Origin: Calliopsis andreniformis
Taxonomy: Eukaryota; Arthropoda; Insecta; Hymenoptera; Andrenidae
Reading direction: 5' to 3'
Assembly (NCBI RefSeq): GCF_051401765.1
Contig: NW_027480423.1
Span: 10,540,001-10,604,000 of the forward strand
DNA length: 64,000 bases
Every line of letters starts with the position of its first letter. The first letter of the stretch is position 1. Below the pieces are notes generated by a model. It was not told where the DNA came from. It saw only the letters and a list, made by a program, of their open reading frames with translations, and did no database searches. Position numbers and translations under genes: made by a program. Positions 24,531-37,558 of this stretch are shown one piece after another.

Positions 24531-26363
24531 CTATTCAATCTGTTGGAGCAACGCCCTAGGGTGAAGCCTAGGTTGCCCAGAACGTAGAAATGACCATAAC
24601 TTTCACACTGGTTGCAATTATTCGTTTTATACGATGGAAAAGCTGTTGTATTTATATCGTATTTTATGCTTCTGGCGTTGACTTCTTAGGCCCTAACTAT
24701 TCCATCTGATGGAACAACGCCCTAGGGTGAAGCCTAGATTGCCCGGAACGTTGAAATGACCATAACTTTCACACTGGTTGCTAATATTCGTTTTATACGA
24801 TGGAAAAACTGTTATATTTATATTGTATTTTATTCTTATGACGTTGAATTCTAAGTCCCTAGCTATTCGATCTGGTGGAGCAACGCCCTCGAGTGAAACC
24901 TAGGTTACCCGGAACGTAGAAATGACCAGTACTTTCACACTGTTTGCAGTTATTCCTGTTATACGATGGAAAAACTGTTGTATCTTTATTGTATTTTATG
25001 CTTCTGGCGTTGACTTCTAAGGCCCTAACTATTCGATCAGGTGGAGCAACGCCCTAGAGTGAAACCTAGGTTTCTCGAAATGTAGAAATGACCATAACTT
25101 TCACACTGGTTGCAATTATTCATTTTATACGATGGAAAAACTGTTGTACTTATACTGTATTTTAATCTTATGGCGTTGAATTCTATGTCCCTAGCTATTC
25201 GATATGGTGGAGCAACGCCCTGGAGTGAAACCTAGGTTACCCGGAACGTAGAAATGACCAGTACTTTCATACTGTTTGCAGTTATTCCTGTTATACGATG
25301 GAAAAACTTTTGCATCTATATTGTATTTTATGCTTCCGGCGTTGACTTCTAAGGCCCTAGCTATTCGATTTGGTGGAGCAACACCCTAGAGTGAAACCTA
25401 GGTTGCTCGAAATGTAGAAATGACCATAACTTTCACACTGGTTGCAATTATTCGTTTTATATGATGGAAAAACTGTTGTATTTATATTGTATTTTATGCT
25501 TCCGGCGTTGACTTCATAGGCCCTAACTATTCAATCTGTTGGAGCAACGCCCTAGGGTGAAGCCTAGGTTGCCCGGAACGTAGAAATGACCATAACTTTC
25601 ACACTGGTTGCAATTATTCGTTTTATACGATGGAAAAGCTATTCTATTTATTTTGTATTTAATGCTTCGGGCGTTGACTTCTTAGGCCCTAACTATTCGA
25701 TCTGGTGGAACAACGCCCTAGAGTGAAGCCTAGGTTGCCTGGAACGTAGAAATGACCATCACTTTTACACGGGTTGCAATTATTCCTGTTATAGGATGGA
25801 AAGACTGTTGTATTTTTATTGTATTTTATGCTTCACGCGTTGACTTCTGAGGCCGTAGCTATTCGATGTCGTGGATGAACGCCTTAGAGTGAAGCCTAGG
25901 TTGCCCGGAACGTAGAAATGTCCATATCTTTCACACTGTTTGCAATTATTCATTTTATACGATGGCAATGCTGTTGTATTTATATTGTATTTTATGCTTC
26001 TGGCGTTGACTTCTTAGGCCGTAACTATACGATCTGGTGGAGCAACGCCCTGGAGTGAAACCTAGGTTTCCCGGAACGTAGAAATGACCACTACTATCAC
26101 ACTGGTTGCAAATAATTCCTGCTATACGATGGAAAAACTGTTGTATTTTTATTGCATTTTATGCTTCGGGCATTGACTTCTAAGGCCCTAACTATTCAAT
26201 CTGTTGGAGCAACGCCCTAGGGTGAAGCCTAGGTTGCCCGGAACGTAGAAATGACCATAACTTTCACACAGGATGCAATTATTCGTTTTATACGATGGAA
26301 AAGCTGTTGTATTTATATCGTATTTTATGCTTCTGGCGTTGACTTCTTAGGCCCTAACTATTC
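24531..26363. repeat. Block D, copy 2 (1.83 kb)
   Basis: Copy of 20077-21909, offset 4454 bp. At its right end the sequence resumes at the equivalent of 22071 rather than 21905, so one monomer is missing relative to the first locus. The join is in register. Confidence 0.88.
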
Positions 26364-27139
26364 CATCTGATGGAACAACGCCCTAGGGTGAAGCCTAGAT
26401 TGCCCGGAACGTTGAAATGACCATAACTTTCACTCTGGTTGCTAATATTCGTTTTATACGATGTAAAAACTGTTGTACATATATTGTATTTTATTCTTCT
26501 GGCGTTGAATTCTAAGTCCCTAGCTTTTCGATCTCGTGGAGCAACGCCCTAGCGTGAAACCTAGGTTACCCGGAACGTAGAAATGACCAGTACTTTCACA
26601 CTGGTTGCAGTTATTCCTGTTATACGATGGAAAAACTGTTGCACCTTTATTGTATTTTATGCTTCTGGCGTTGACATCTAAGGCCCTAACTGTTTGATCT
26701 GGTGGAGCAACGCCCTAGAGTGAAGCCTAGGTTGCCGGGAACGTAGAAATGACCAGTACTTTCACACTGGTTGCAGTTATTCCTGTTATACGATGGAAAA
26801 ACTGTTGCACCTTTATTGTATTTTATGCATTTCGCGTTGACATCTAAGGCCCAAACTATTCGATCTGGTGGAACAAGGCCCTAGAGTGAAGCCTAGGCTG
26901 CTCGGAACGTAGAAATGACCATAAATTTCACACTGGTTGCCATTATTCGTTTTCTACGATGGAAAAGCTGTTGTATTTATATCGTATTTTATGCTTCTGG
27001 CGTTGACTTCCAAAGTCCTAACTATTCGATCTGGTGGAGCAACGCCCTAGAGTGAAGCCTAGGTTGCCCGGGAAGTAGAAATGACCATAACTTTCACACT
27101 GGTTGCTATTATTCGTTTTATACGATGGAAAAGCTGTTG
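26364..27139. repeat. Satellite mosaic between blocks D and F
   Basis: The first part copies the start of repeat E (TTGCCGGGAACG near 26731). It then switches inside a monomer near 26745 to a GACCAGTACTTTCACACTGG monomer with the rare end ATGCATTTCGCG (near 26827). From about 26735 to 27130 it matches 28697-29090 and part of 31350-31750. It contains only satellite. Confidence 0.78.
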
Positions 27140-28482
27140 TACATATATTGTATTTTATTCTTCTGGCGTTGAATTCTAAGTCCCTAGCTTTTCGATCTCG
27201 TGGAGCAACGCCCTAGCGTGAAACCTAGGTTACCCGGAACGTAGAAATGACCAGTACTTTCACACTGGTTGCAGTTATTCCTGTTATACGATGGAAAAAC
27301 TGTTGCACCTTTATTGTGTTTTATGCTTCTGGCGTTGACATCTAAGGCCCTAACTGTTTGATCTGGTGGAGCAACGCCCTAGAGTGAAGCCTAGGTTGCC
27401 GGGAACGTAGAAGTGACCATAACTTTCACACTGGTTGCTATTATTCGTTTTATACGATGGAAAAACTGTTATATCTATATTTTATTTTATGCTTCTGGCG
27501 TTGACTTCTTAGGCCCTAACTATTCGATCTGGTGGAACAACACCCTAGAGTGAAGCCTAGGTTGCCTGGAACGTAGAAATGACCATCACTTTTACACGGG
27601 TTGCAATTATTCCTGTTATACCATGAAAAGACTGTTGTATTTCTATTGTATTTTGTGCCTCAGGCGTAGGCTTCTAAGGCCGTAGCTATTCGATATGGTG
27701 GAGCACCGCCCTAGAGTGAAGCCGAGGTTGCTCGGAACGTAGAAATGACCACTTCTTTCACACTGTTTGCAATTATTCATTTAATATGATGGAACAGCTG
27801 TTGTATTTATATCGTATTTTATGCTTCGGGCGTTGACTTCTTAGGCCCTAACATTTCGATCTGGTGGAGCAACGCCCTAGAGTGTAGCCTAGGTTGCACG
27901 GAATGTAGAAATAGCCATAACTTTCACACTGGTTGCAATTATTCGTTTTATACGATGGAAAAGCTGTTGCATCTTTATCGTATTTTATGCTTCGGGCGTT
28001 GACTTCTTAGGCCGTAACTATTCGATCTGGTGGAGCAACGCCCTGGAGTGAAACCTAGGTTGCCCGGAACGTAGAAATGACCACTACTATCACACTGGTT
28101 GCAAATTATTCCTGCTATACGATGGAAAAACTGTTGTATTTTTATTGCATTTTATGCTTCGGGCTTTGACTTCTAAGGCCCTAACTATTCATTCTGTTGC
28201 CCGGAACGTAAAAATGACCATAACTTTCACACTGGTTGCTATTATTCGTTTTATATGATGGAAAAGCTGTTGTACTTATATTGTAATTTATGCTTCTGGC
28301 GTTGACTTCTTAGGCCCTAACTATTTGAACTGGTGGACCACCGCCCTAGAGTGAAGCCTAGGTTGCCCGGAACGTAGGACATACCATTACCTTCACACTG
28401 GTTGCAATTATTGCTTGTATGCGATGGAAAAACTGTTGCACCTTTTTTGTATTTTATGCTTCTGGCGTTGTCTCCATAGGCC
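27140..28482. repeat. Block F, copy 2 (1.34 kb)
   Basis: Copy of 23184-24526, offset 3956 bp. Scattered differences include AAATAGCC for AAATGACC near 27911 and ATTTGAACTGG for ATTTGATCTGG near 28326. The right end, near GTTGTCTCCATAGGCCC, joins a different monomer type. Confidence 0.87.
28185..28320. repeat. Truncated monomer (136 bp, 30-bp deletion), copy 2
   Basis: Same deletion at the same bases as the monomer at 24229, and the same linked GGAACGTAAAAATG variant. It was copied as part of block F rather than formed independently. Confidence 0.9.
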
Positions 28483-28629
28483 CAAACTATTCGATCTGGC
28501 GGAGCAACGTCCTAGAGTGAAGCCTAGGTTGACCGGAACGTAGAAATGACCATAACTTTCACACTGGTTGCTATTATTCGTTTTATATGATGGAAAAGCT
28601 GTTGTACTTATATTGTAATTTATGCTTCT

Positions 28630-29790
28630 GGCGTTGACTTCTGAGGCGCTAACTATTCGATCTGGTGGAACAACGCCCTATGGTGAAGCCTAGGTTGCCC
28701 GGAACGTAGAAATGACCAGTACTTTCACACTGGTTGCAGTTATTCCTGTTATACGATGGAAAAACTGTTGCACCTTTATTGTATTTTATGCATTTCGCGT
28801 TGACATCTAAGGCCCAAACTATTCGATCTGGTGGAACAAGGCCCTAGAGTGAAGCCTAGGCTGCTCGGAACGTAGAAATGGCCATAAATTTCACACTGGT
28901 TGCCATTATTCGTTTTCTACGATGGAAAAGCTGTTGTATTTATATCGTATTTTATGCTTCTGGCGTTGACTTCCAAAGTCCTAACTATTCGATCTGGTGG
29001 AGCAGCGCCCTAGAGTGAAGCCTAGGTTGCCCGGGAAGTAGAAATGACCATAACTTTCACACTGGTTGCTATTATTCGTTTTATACGATGGAAAAGCTGT
29101 TATACTTATATTGCATTTTATGCTTTTGGCATTGAGTTCTAAGTCCCTAGCTATTCCATCTGGTGGAGCAACACCCTAGCGTGAAGCGTAGGTTGTCCGG
29201 AACGTAGAAATGACCATTACTTCCACACTGTTTGCAATTATACATTACATCCGACGGAAAAGCTGTTGTACTTATATTGTAAATTATGCTTCTGGCGTTA
29301 ACTTCTTAGGCCCTAACTATTTGATCTGGTGGACCACCGCCCTAGAGTGAAGCCTAGGTTGCCCGGAACGTAGGCCATAGCATTACCTTCACACTGGTTG
29401 CAATTATTCATTTTATACGATGGAAAAACTGATGTACTTATATTGAATTTTATCCTTCTGGCGTTGAATTCTAAGTCCCTAGCTATTCGTTCTGGTGGAG
29501 CAACGACCTAGGGTGAAACCTAGGTTACCCGGAACGCAGAAATGACCAGTACTTTCACACTGGTTACAGTTATTGGTTTTATACGATGGCAAAGCTGTTG
29601 TATTTATAATGTATTCTATGCTCCTGGCGTTGACTTCTAAGGCCGTAGCTATTAGATGTGGTGGACCAACGCCCTAGAGTGACGCCTAGGTTGAACGGAA
29701 CGTAGAAATGACAACTACTTTCACAATGTCTGCAATTTATTCGTTTTGTATGTTGGGAATGCCGTTGTATTTATATTGTATTTTATGCTT
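28630..29790. repeat. Block H, copy 1
   Basis: Matches 31288-32447 with an offset of 2657-2658 bp (16 monomers plus 1-2 bases). Markers are CTGAGGCGCTAAC near 28641, ATGCATTTCGCG near 28789, GCTTTTGGCATTGAG near 29122, ACATTACATCCGACGG near 29241 and CTATGCTCCTGGCG near 29606. Identity is visibly lower than in the R, K or S repeats. A run from 28483 to 28629 to its left is ordinary satellite. Confidence 0.82.
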
Positions 29791-31287
29791 CGGGCGTTGA
29801 CTTCTAAGTCCCTAGGTATTCGATCTGGTGGAGCGACAACCTAGGGTGAAACCTAGGTTACCCGGAACGTAGATATGACCAGTACTTTCACACTGGTTAC
29901 AGTTATTCGTTTTATACAATGGAAAAACTGTTCTATTTATTTTGCATTTTATGCTTCGGGCGTTGACTTCTGAGGCGCTAACTATTCGATCTGGTGGAAC
30001 AACGCCCTATGGTGAAGCCTAGGTTGCCCGGAACGTAGAAATGACCATAACTTTCACACTGGTTGCAGTTATTCCTTTTATACAATGGAAAAGCTGTTGT
30101 ACTTATATTGTATTTTATTCTTCTGGCGTTGAATTCTAAGTCCCTAGCTATTCTATCTGGAGGAGCAACGCCCTAGAGTGAAGCTTAGGTTGCCCGGGAA
30201 CTAGAAATGACCATAACTTTCACACTGGTTGCAAATATTCCTGTTACACGATGGAAAAACTGCTGCACCTTTATTGTGTTTTATGCTTCTGGTGTTGACT
30301 TCATAGGCCCTAACTATTCGATCTGGTGGAGCAACGTCCTAGAGTGAAGCCTAGGTTGACCGGAACGTTGAAATGACCATAACTTTCACACTGGTTACCA
30401 TTATTCGTTTTATACGATGGAAAAGCTGTTGTATTTATATCGTGTTTTATGCTTCTGGCGTTCACTTTTAAGGCCGTAGCTATTAGATGTGGTGGAGCAA
30501 CGCCTTAGAGTGTCGCATAGGTTGCCCGGAACGTAGAAATGACCATTACTTTCACAATTTTTGCAAATATTCATTCTATACGATGGAAAAACTGTTGTAC
30601 TTATATTGTATTTTATTCTTCTGGCGTTGAATTCTAAGTCCCTAGCTATTCTATCTGGTGGAGCAACGCCCTAGAGTGAAACCTAGGTTACCCGGAACGT
30701 AGAAATGACCAGTACTTTCACACTGGTTGCAGTTATTCCTGTCATACGATGGAAAAACTGTTGCACCTTTATTGTATTTTATGCATCTCACGTTGACATC
30801 GAAGGCCCTAACTAATCTATCTGGTGGAGCAACGCCCTAGAGTGACGCCTAGGTTACCCGGAACGTAGAAATGACCATTACTTTCACACTGTTTGCAATT
30901 ATTCGTTTTATACGTTGGGAAAGCCGTTGTATTTATATTCTATTTTATGCTTCTGGCGTTGACTTCTAAGGCCGTAGCTATTAGATGTAGTGGAGCAAGG
31001 CCCTAGAGTGACGCCTAGGCTGCCCGGAATGTAGAAATGACCATTACTTTCACAATGTCTGCAATTATTCATTTTATACGATGGAAAAACAGTTGTACTT
31101 ATATTGTATTTTATCTTTCTGGCGTTGAATTCTAAGTCCCTAGCTACTCGATCTGGTGGAGCGACAACCTAGGGTGAAACCTAGGTTACCCGGAACGTAG
31201 AAATGACCAGTACTTTCACACTGGTTACAGTTATTCGTTTTATACAATGGAAAAACTGTTCTATTTATTTTGCATTTTATGCTTCGG
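29791..31287. repeat. Satellite between the two H blocks, including block I copy 1
   Basis: About nine monomers. Bases 30045-30805 match 32535-33295 with an offset of 2490 bp. About 30800-31140 matches 33786-34126 (offset 2986). The GAGCGACAACCTAGG monomer occurs twice here, at 29831 and 31159, exactly 1328 bp (eight monomers) apart. There is no non-satellite sequence. Confidence 0.78.
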
Positions 31288-31920
31288 GCGTTGACTTCTG
31301 AGGCGCTAACTATTCGATCTGGTGGAACAACGCCCTAGGGTGAAGCCTAGGTTGCCCGGACCGTAGAAATGACCAGTACTTTCACACTGGTTGCAGTTAT
31401 TCCTGTTATACGATGGAAAAACTGTTGCACCTTTATTGTATTTTATGCATTTCGCGTTGACATCTAAGGCCCTAACTATTCGATCTGGTGGAACAAGGCC
31501 CTAGAGTGAAGCCTAGGCTGCTCGGAACGTAGAAATGACCATAAATTTCACACTGGTTGCCATTATTCGTTTTCTACGATGGAAAAGCTGTTGTATTTAT
31601 ATCGTATTTTGTGCTTCTGGCGTTGACTTCCAAAGTCCTAACTATTCGATCTGGTGGAGCAACGCCCTAGAGTGAAGCCTAGGTTGCCCGGGAAGTAGAA
31701 ATGACCATAACTTTCACACTGGTTGCTATTATTCGTTTTATACGATGGAAAAGCTGTTATACTTATATTGCATTTTATGCTTTTGGCATTGAGTTCTAAG
31801 TCCCTAGCTATTCCATCTGGTGGAGCAACACCCTAGCGTGAAGCGTAGGTTGTCCGGAACGTAGAAATGACCATTACTTCCACACTGTTTGCAATTATAC
31901 ATTACATACGATGGAAAAGC
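31288..31920. repeat. Block H, copy 2 (left part)
   Basis: Corresponds to 28630-29263. The copy continues to about 32447, inside the first unit of the large R repeat, so the R repeat unit captured half of block H when it formed. Confidence 0.8.
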
Positions 31921-34900
31921 TGTTGTACTTATATTGTAAATTATGCTTCTGGCGTTAACTTCTTAGGCCCTAACTATTTGATCTGGTGGAGCACCGACCT
32001 AGAGTGAAGCCTAGGTTGCCCGGAACGTAGGCCATACCATTACCTTCACACTGGTTGCAATTATTCATTTTATACGATGGAAAAACTGATGTACTAATAT
32101 TGTATTTTATCCTTCTGGCGTTGAATTCTAAGTCCCTAGCTATTCGTTCTGGTGGAGCAACGACCTAGGGTGAAACCTAGGTTACCCGGAACGCAGAAAT
32201 GACCAGTACTTTCACACTGGTTACAGTTATCGGTTTTATACGATGGCAAAGCTGTTGTATTTATAATGTATTCTATGCTCCTGGCGTTGACTTGTAAGGC
32301 CGTAGCTATTAGATGTGGTTGACCAACGCCCTAGAGTGACGCCTAGGTTGACCGGAACGTAGAAATGACCATTACTTTCACAATGTCTGCAATTATTCGT
32401 TTTGTATGTTGGGAATGCCGTTGTATTTATATTGTATTTTATGCTTCGGACGTTGACTTCTAAGGCCCTAGCTATCGGATCTGGTCGAGCAACGCCCTAG
32501 GGTGAAGCCTAGGTTGCCCGGAACGTAGAAATGACCATAACTTTCACACTGGTTGCTATTATTCCTTTTATACAATGGAAAAGCTGTTGTACTTATATTG
32601 TATTTTATTCTTCTGGCGTTGAATTCTAAGTCCCTAGCTATACTAACTGGAGGAGCAACGCCCTAGAGTGAAGCTTAGGTTGCCCGGGAAGTAGAAATGA
32701 CCATAACATTCACACTGGTTGCAATTATTCCTGTTACACGATGGAAAAACTGTTGCACCTTTATTGTGTTTTATGCTTCTGGTGTTGACTTCATAGGCCC
32801 TAACTATTCGATCTGGTGGAGCAACGTCCTAGAGTGAAGCCTAGGTTGACCGGAACGTAGAAATGACCATAACTTTCACACTGGTTACCATTATTCGTTT
32901 TATACGATGGAAAAGCTGTTGTATTTATATTGTGTTTTATGCTTCTGGCGTTCACTTTTAAGGCCGTAGCTATTAGATGTGGTGGAGCAACGCCGTAGAG
33001 TGTCGCATAGGTTGCCCGGAACGTAGAAATGACCATTACTTTCACAATTTTTGCAAATATTCATTTTATACGATGGAAAAACTGTTGTACTTATATTGTA
33101 TTTTATTCTTATGGCGTTGAATTCTAAGTCCCTAGCTATTCTATCTGGTGGAGCAACGCCCTAGAGTGAAACCTAGGTTACCCGGAACGTAGAAATGACC
33201 AGTACTTTCACACTGGTTGCAGTTATTCCTGTTATACGATGGAAAAACTGTTGCACCTTTATTGTATTTTATGTATCTCGCGTTGACATCTAAGGCCCCA
33301 ACTATTCGATCTGGTGGAGCAAGGCCCTAGAGTGAAGCCTAGGCTGCTCGGAACGTAGAAATGACCATAGATTTCACACTGGTTGCCATTATTCGTTTTC
33401 TACGATGGAAAAGCTGTTGTATTTATATCGTATTTTATGCTTCTGGCGTTGACTTCTTAGGCCCTAACTATTCCATCTGGTGGAACAACGCCCTAGGGTC
33501 AAGCCTAGGTTGACCGGAACGTAGAAATGACCATAACTTTCACACTGGTAGCAATTATTCGTTTTACACATGGAAAAATTGTTCCATTTTTTTGTATTTT
33601 ATGCTTCAGGCGTTGACTTCTAAGGCCCTAGCTATTCGATCTGGTGGAGCAACGCCCTAGAGTGAAACCTAGGTTACCCGGAACGTAGAAATGACCAGTA
33701 CTTTCACACTGTTTGCAGTTACTCCTGTTGTACGATGGAAAAACTGTTGCATCTTCATTGTATTTTATGCTTCTGGCGTTGACTTCTAAGGCCCTAACTA
33801 TTCGATCTGGTGGAGCAACGCCCTAGAGTGACGCCTAGGTTACCCGGAACGTAGAAATGACCATTACTTTCACACTGTTTGCAATTATTCGTTTTATACG
33901 TTGGGAAAGTCGTTGTATTTATACTCTATTTTATGCTTCTGGCGTTGACTTCTAAGGCCGTAGCTATTAGATGTGGTGGAACAAGGCCCTAGAGTGACGC
34001 CTAGGTTGCCCGGAATGTAGAATTGACCATTACTTTCACAATGTCTGCAATTATTCATTTTATACGATGGAAAAACTGTTGTACTTATATTGTATTTTAT
34101 CCTTCTGGCGTTGAATTCTGAGTCCCTAGCTATTCGATCTGGTGGAGCAACGACCTAGGGTGTAACCTAGGTTACCCGGAACGTAGAAATGACCAGTACT
34201 TTCACACTGGTTGCAGTTATTCGTTTTATACAATGGAACAACTGTTCTATTTGTTTTGCATTTTATGCTTCGGGCGTTGACTTCCAAAGTCCTAACTATT
34301 CGATCTGGTGGAGCAACGCCCTAGAGTGAAGCCTAGGTTGCCCGGGAAGTAGAAATGACCATAACTTTCACACTGGTTGCAATTATTCGTTTTATACGAT
34401 GGAAAAGCTGTTATACTTATATTGCATTTTATGCTTTTGGCATTGAGTTCTAAGTCCCTAGCTATTCCATCTGGTGGAGCAACACCCTAGCGTGAAGCGT
34501 AGGTTGTCCGGAACGTAGAAATGACCATTACTTCCACACTGTTTGCAATTATACATTACATACGAAGGAAAAGCTGTTGTACTTATATTGTAAATTATGC
34601 TTCTGGCGTTAACTTCTTAGGCCCTAACTATTTGATCTGCTGGAGCACCGCCCTAGAGTGAAGCCTAGGTTGCCCGGAACGTAGAACATACCATTACCTT
34701 CACACTGGTTGCAATTATTCATTTTATACGATGGAAAAACTGATGTACTTATATTGTATTTTATCCTTCTGGCGTTGAATTCTAAGTCCCTAGCTATTCG
34801 TTCTGGTGGAGCAACGACCTAGGGTGAAACCTAGGTTACCCGGAACGCAGAAATGACCAGTACTTTCACACTGGTTACAGTTATTGGTTTTATACGATGG

Positions 34901-37558
34901 CAAAGCTGTTGTATTTATAATGTATTCTATGCTCCTGGCGTTGACTTCTAAGGCCGTAGCTACTAGATGTGGTGGACCAACGCCCTAGAGTGACGCCTAG
35001 GTTGAACGGAACGTGGAAATGACCATAACTTTCACACTGGTTGCAAATATTCCTGTTACACGATGGAAAAACTGTTGCACCTTTATTGTGTTTTATGCTT
35101 CTGGTGTTGACTTCATAGGCCCTAACTATTCGATCTGGTGGAGCAACGTCCTAGAGTGAAGCCTAGGTTGACCGGAACGTAGAAATGACCATAACTTTCA
35201 CACTGGTTACCATTATTCGTTTTATACGATGGAAAAGCAGTTGTATTTATATCGTGTTTTATGCTTCTGGCGTTCACTTTTAAGGCCGTAGCTATTCGAT
35301 CTGATGGAGCAACGCCCTAGAGTGAAGCCTAGGCTGCTCGGAACGTAGAAATGACCATAAATTTCACACTGGTTGCCATTATTCGTTTTCTACGATGGAG
35401 AAGCTGTTGTATTTATATCGTATTTTATGCTTCTGGCGTTGACTTCTTAGGCCCTAACTATTCCATCTGGTGGAACAACGCCCTAGGGTCAAGCCTAGGT
35501 TGCCCGGAACGTAGAAATGACCATAACTTTCACACTGGTAGCAATTATTCGTTTTACACATGGAAAAACTGTTCTATTTTTTTGTATTTTATGCTTCAGG
35601 CGTTGGCTTCTAAGGCCCTAGCTATTCGATCTGGTGGAGCAACGCCCTAGAGTGAAACCTAGGTTACCCGGAACGTAGAAATGACCAGTACTTTCACACT
35701 GTTTGCAGTTACTCCTGTTGTACGATGGAAAAACTGTTGCATCTTTATTGTATTTTATGCTTCTGGCGTTGACTTCTAAGGCCCTAACTATTCGATCTGG
35801 TGGAGCAACGTCCTAGAGTAACGCCTAGGTTACCCGGAACGTAGAAATGACCATTACTTTCACACTGTTTGCAATTATTCGTTTTATACGTTGGGAAAGC
35901 CGTTGTATTTATATCCTATTTTATGCTTCTGGCGTTGACTTCTAAGGCCGTAGCTATTAGATGTAGTGGAGCAAGGCCATAGAGTGACGCCTAGGCTGCC
36001 CGGAATTTAGAAATGACCATTACTTTCACAATGTCTGCAATTATTCATTTTATACGATGGAAAAACTGTTGTACTTATATTGTATTTTATTCTTATGGCG
36101 TTGAATTCTAAGTCCCTAGCTATTCTATCTGGTGGAGCAACGCCCTAGAGTGAAACCTAGGTTACCCGGAACGTAGAAATGACCAGTACCTTCACACTGG
36201 TTGCAGTTATTCCTGTTATACGATGGAAAAACTGTTGCACCTTTATTGTATTTTATGCATCTCGCGTTGACATCTAAGGCCCTAACTTTTCGATCTGGTG
36301 GAGCAAGGCCCTAGAGTGAAGCCTAGGCTGCTCGGAACGTAGAAATGACCATAAATTTCACACTGGTTGCCATTATTCGTTTTCTACGATGGAAAAGCTG
36401 TTGTATTTATATCGTATTTTATGCTTCTGGCGTTGACTTCTTAGGCCCTAACTATTCCATCTGGTGGAACAACGCCCTAGGGTGAAGCCTAGGTTGCCCG
36501 GAACGTAGAAATGACCATAACTTTCACACTGGTAGCAATTATTCGTTTTACACATGGAAAAACTGTTCTATTTTTTTGTATTGTGTGCTTCAGGCGTTGA
36601 CTTCTAAGGCCCTAGCTATTCGATCTGGTGGAGCAACGCCCTAGAGTGAAACCTAGGTTACCCGGAACGTAGAAATGACCAGTACTTTCACACTGTTTGC
36701 AGTTACTCCTGTTGTACGATGGAAAAACTGTTGCATCTTCATTGTATTTTATGCTTCTGGCGTTGACTTCTAAGGCCCTAACTATTCGATCTGGTGGAGC
36801 AACGCCCTAGAGTGACGCCTAGGTTACCCGGAACGTAGAAATGACCATTACTTTCACACTGTATGCAATTATTCGTTTTATACGTTGGGAAAGCCGTTGT
36901 ATTTATATTCTATTTTATGCTTCTGGCGTTGACTTCTAAGGCCGTAGCTATTAGATTTAGTGGAGCAAGGCCCTAGAGTGACGCCTAGGCTGCCCGGAAT
37001 GTAGAAATGACCATTACTTTCACAATGTCTGCAATTATTCATTTTATACGATGGAAAAACTGTTGTACTTATATTGTATTTTATCCTTCTGGCGTTGACT
37101 TCTAAGGTCCTAACTATTCGATCTGGTGGAGCAACGTCCTAGAGTGAAGCCGAGGTTGCCCGGGAAGTAGAAATGACCATAACTTTCACACTGGTTGCAG
37201 TTACTCGTTTTATACAATGGAACAACTGTTCTATTTATTTCGCATTTTATGCTTCGGGCGTTCACTTCTAAAGCCCTAGCTATTAGATCTGGTGGAGCAA
37301 CGCCCTAGAGTGAAACCTAGGGTACCCGGAACGTAGAAATGACCAGTACTTTCACACTGTCTGCAGTTATTCCTGTTGTATGATGGAAAAACTGTTGCAT
37401 CTTTATTGTATTTTATGCTTCTGGCGTTGACTTCTAAGGCCCTAACTATTCGATCTGGTGGAGCAACGCCCTAGAGTGAAGCCTAGGTTGCTCGGAACGT
37501 AGAAACGACCATTACCTTCACACTGCTTGCAATTATTCATTTTATACCATGGCAAAGC
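31921..37558. repeat. Large higher-order repeat R, unit 1 (5638 bp)
   Basis: Thirty-four monomers minus 6 bp; the 6 bp are accounted for by three monomers that each lack 2 bp (TTTTACACATGG plus a shortened TTTTTTTG run, near 33565, 35555 and 36555). Landmarks at 31921, 32800 and 32993 recur 5638 bp downstream, while landmarks after about 33200 recur 5472 bp downstream because unit 2 lost one monomer. Block I copy 2 (32535-33295) lies inside. No gene is present. Confidence 0.9.
34162..34175. repeat. 14-bp perfect palindrome GTAACCTAGGTTAC
   Basis: The widely shared CCTAGG core is extended to a perfect 14-bp palindrome in this monomer variant (GGTGTAACCTAGGTTACCC). In the more common GAAACCTAGGTTACC variant the palindrome is 10 bp. 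The variant is copied at 39634 and 45936 by the R repeat. Confidence 0.9.
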
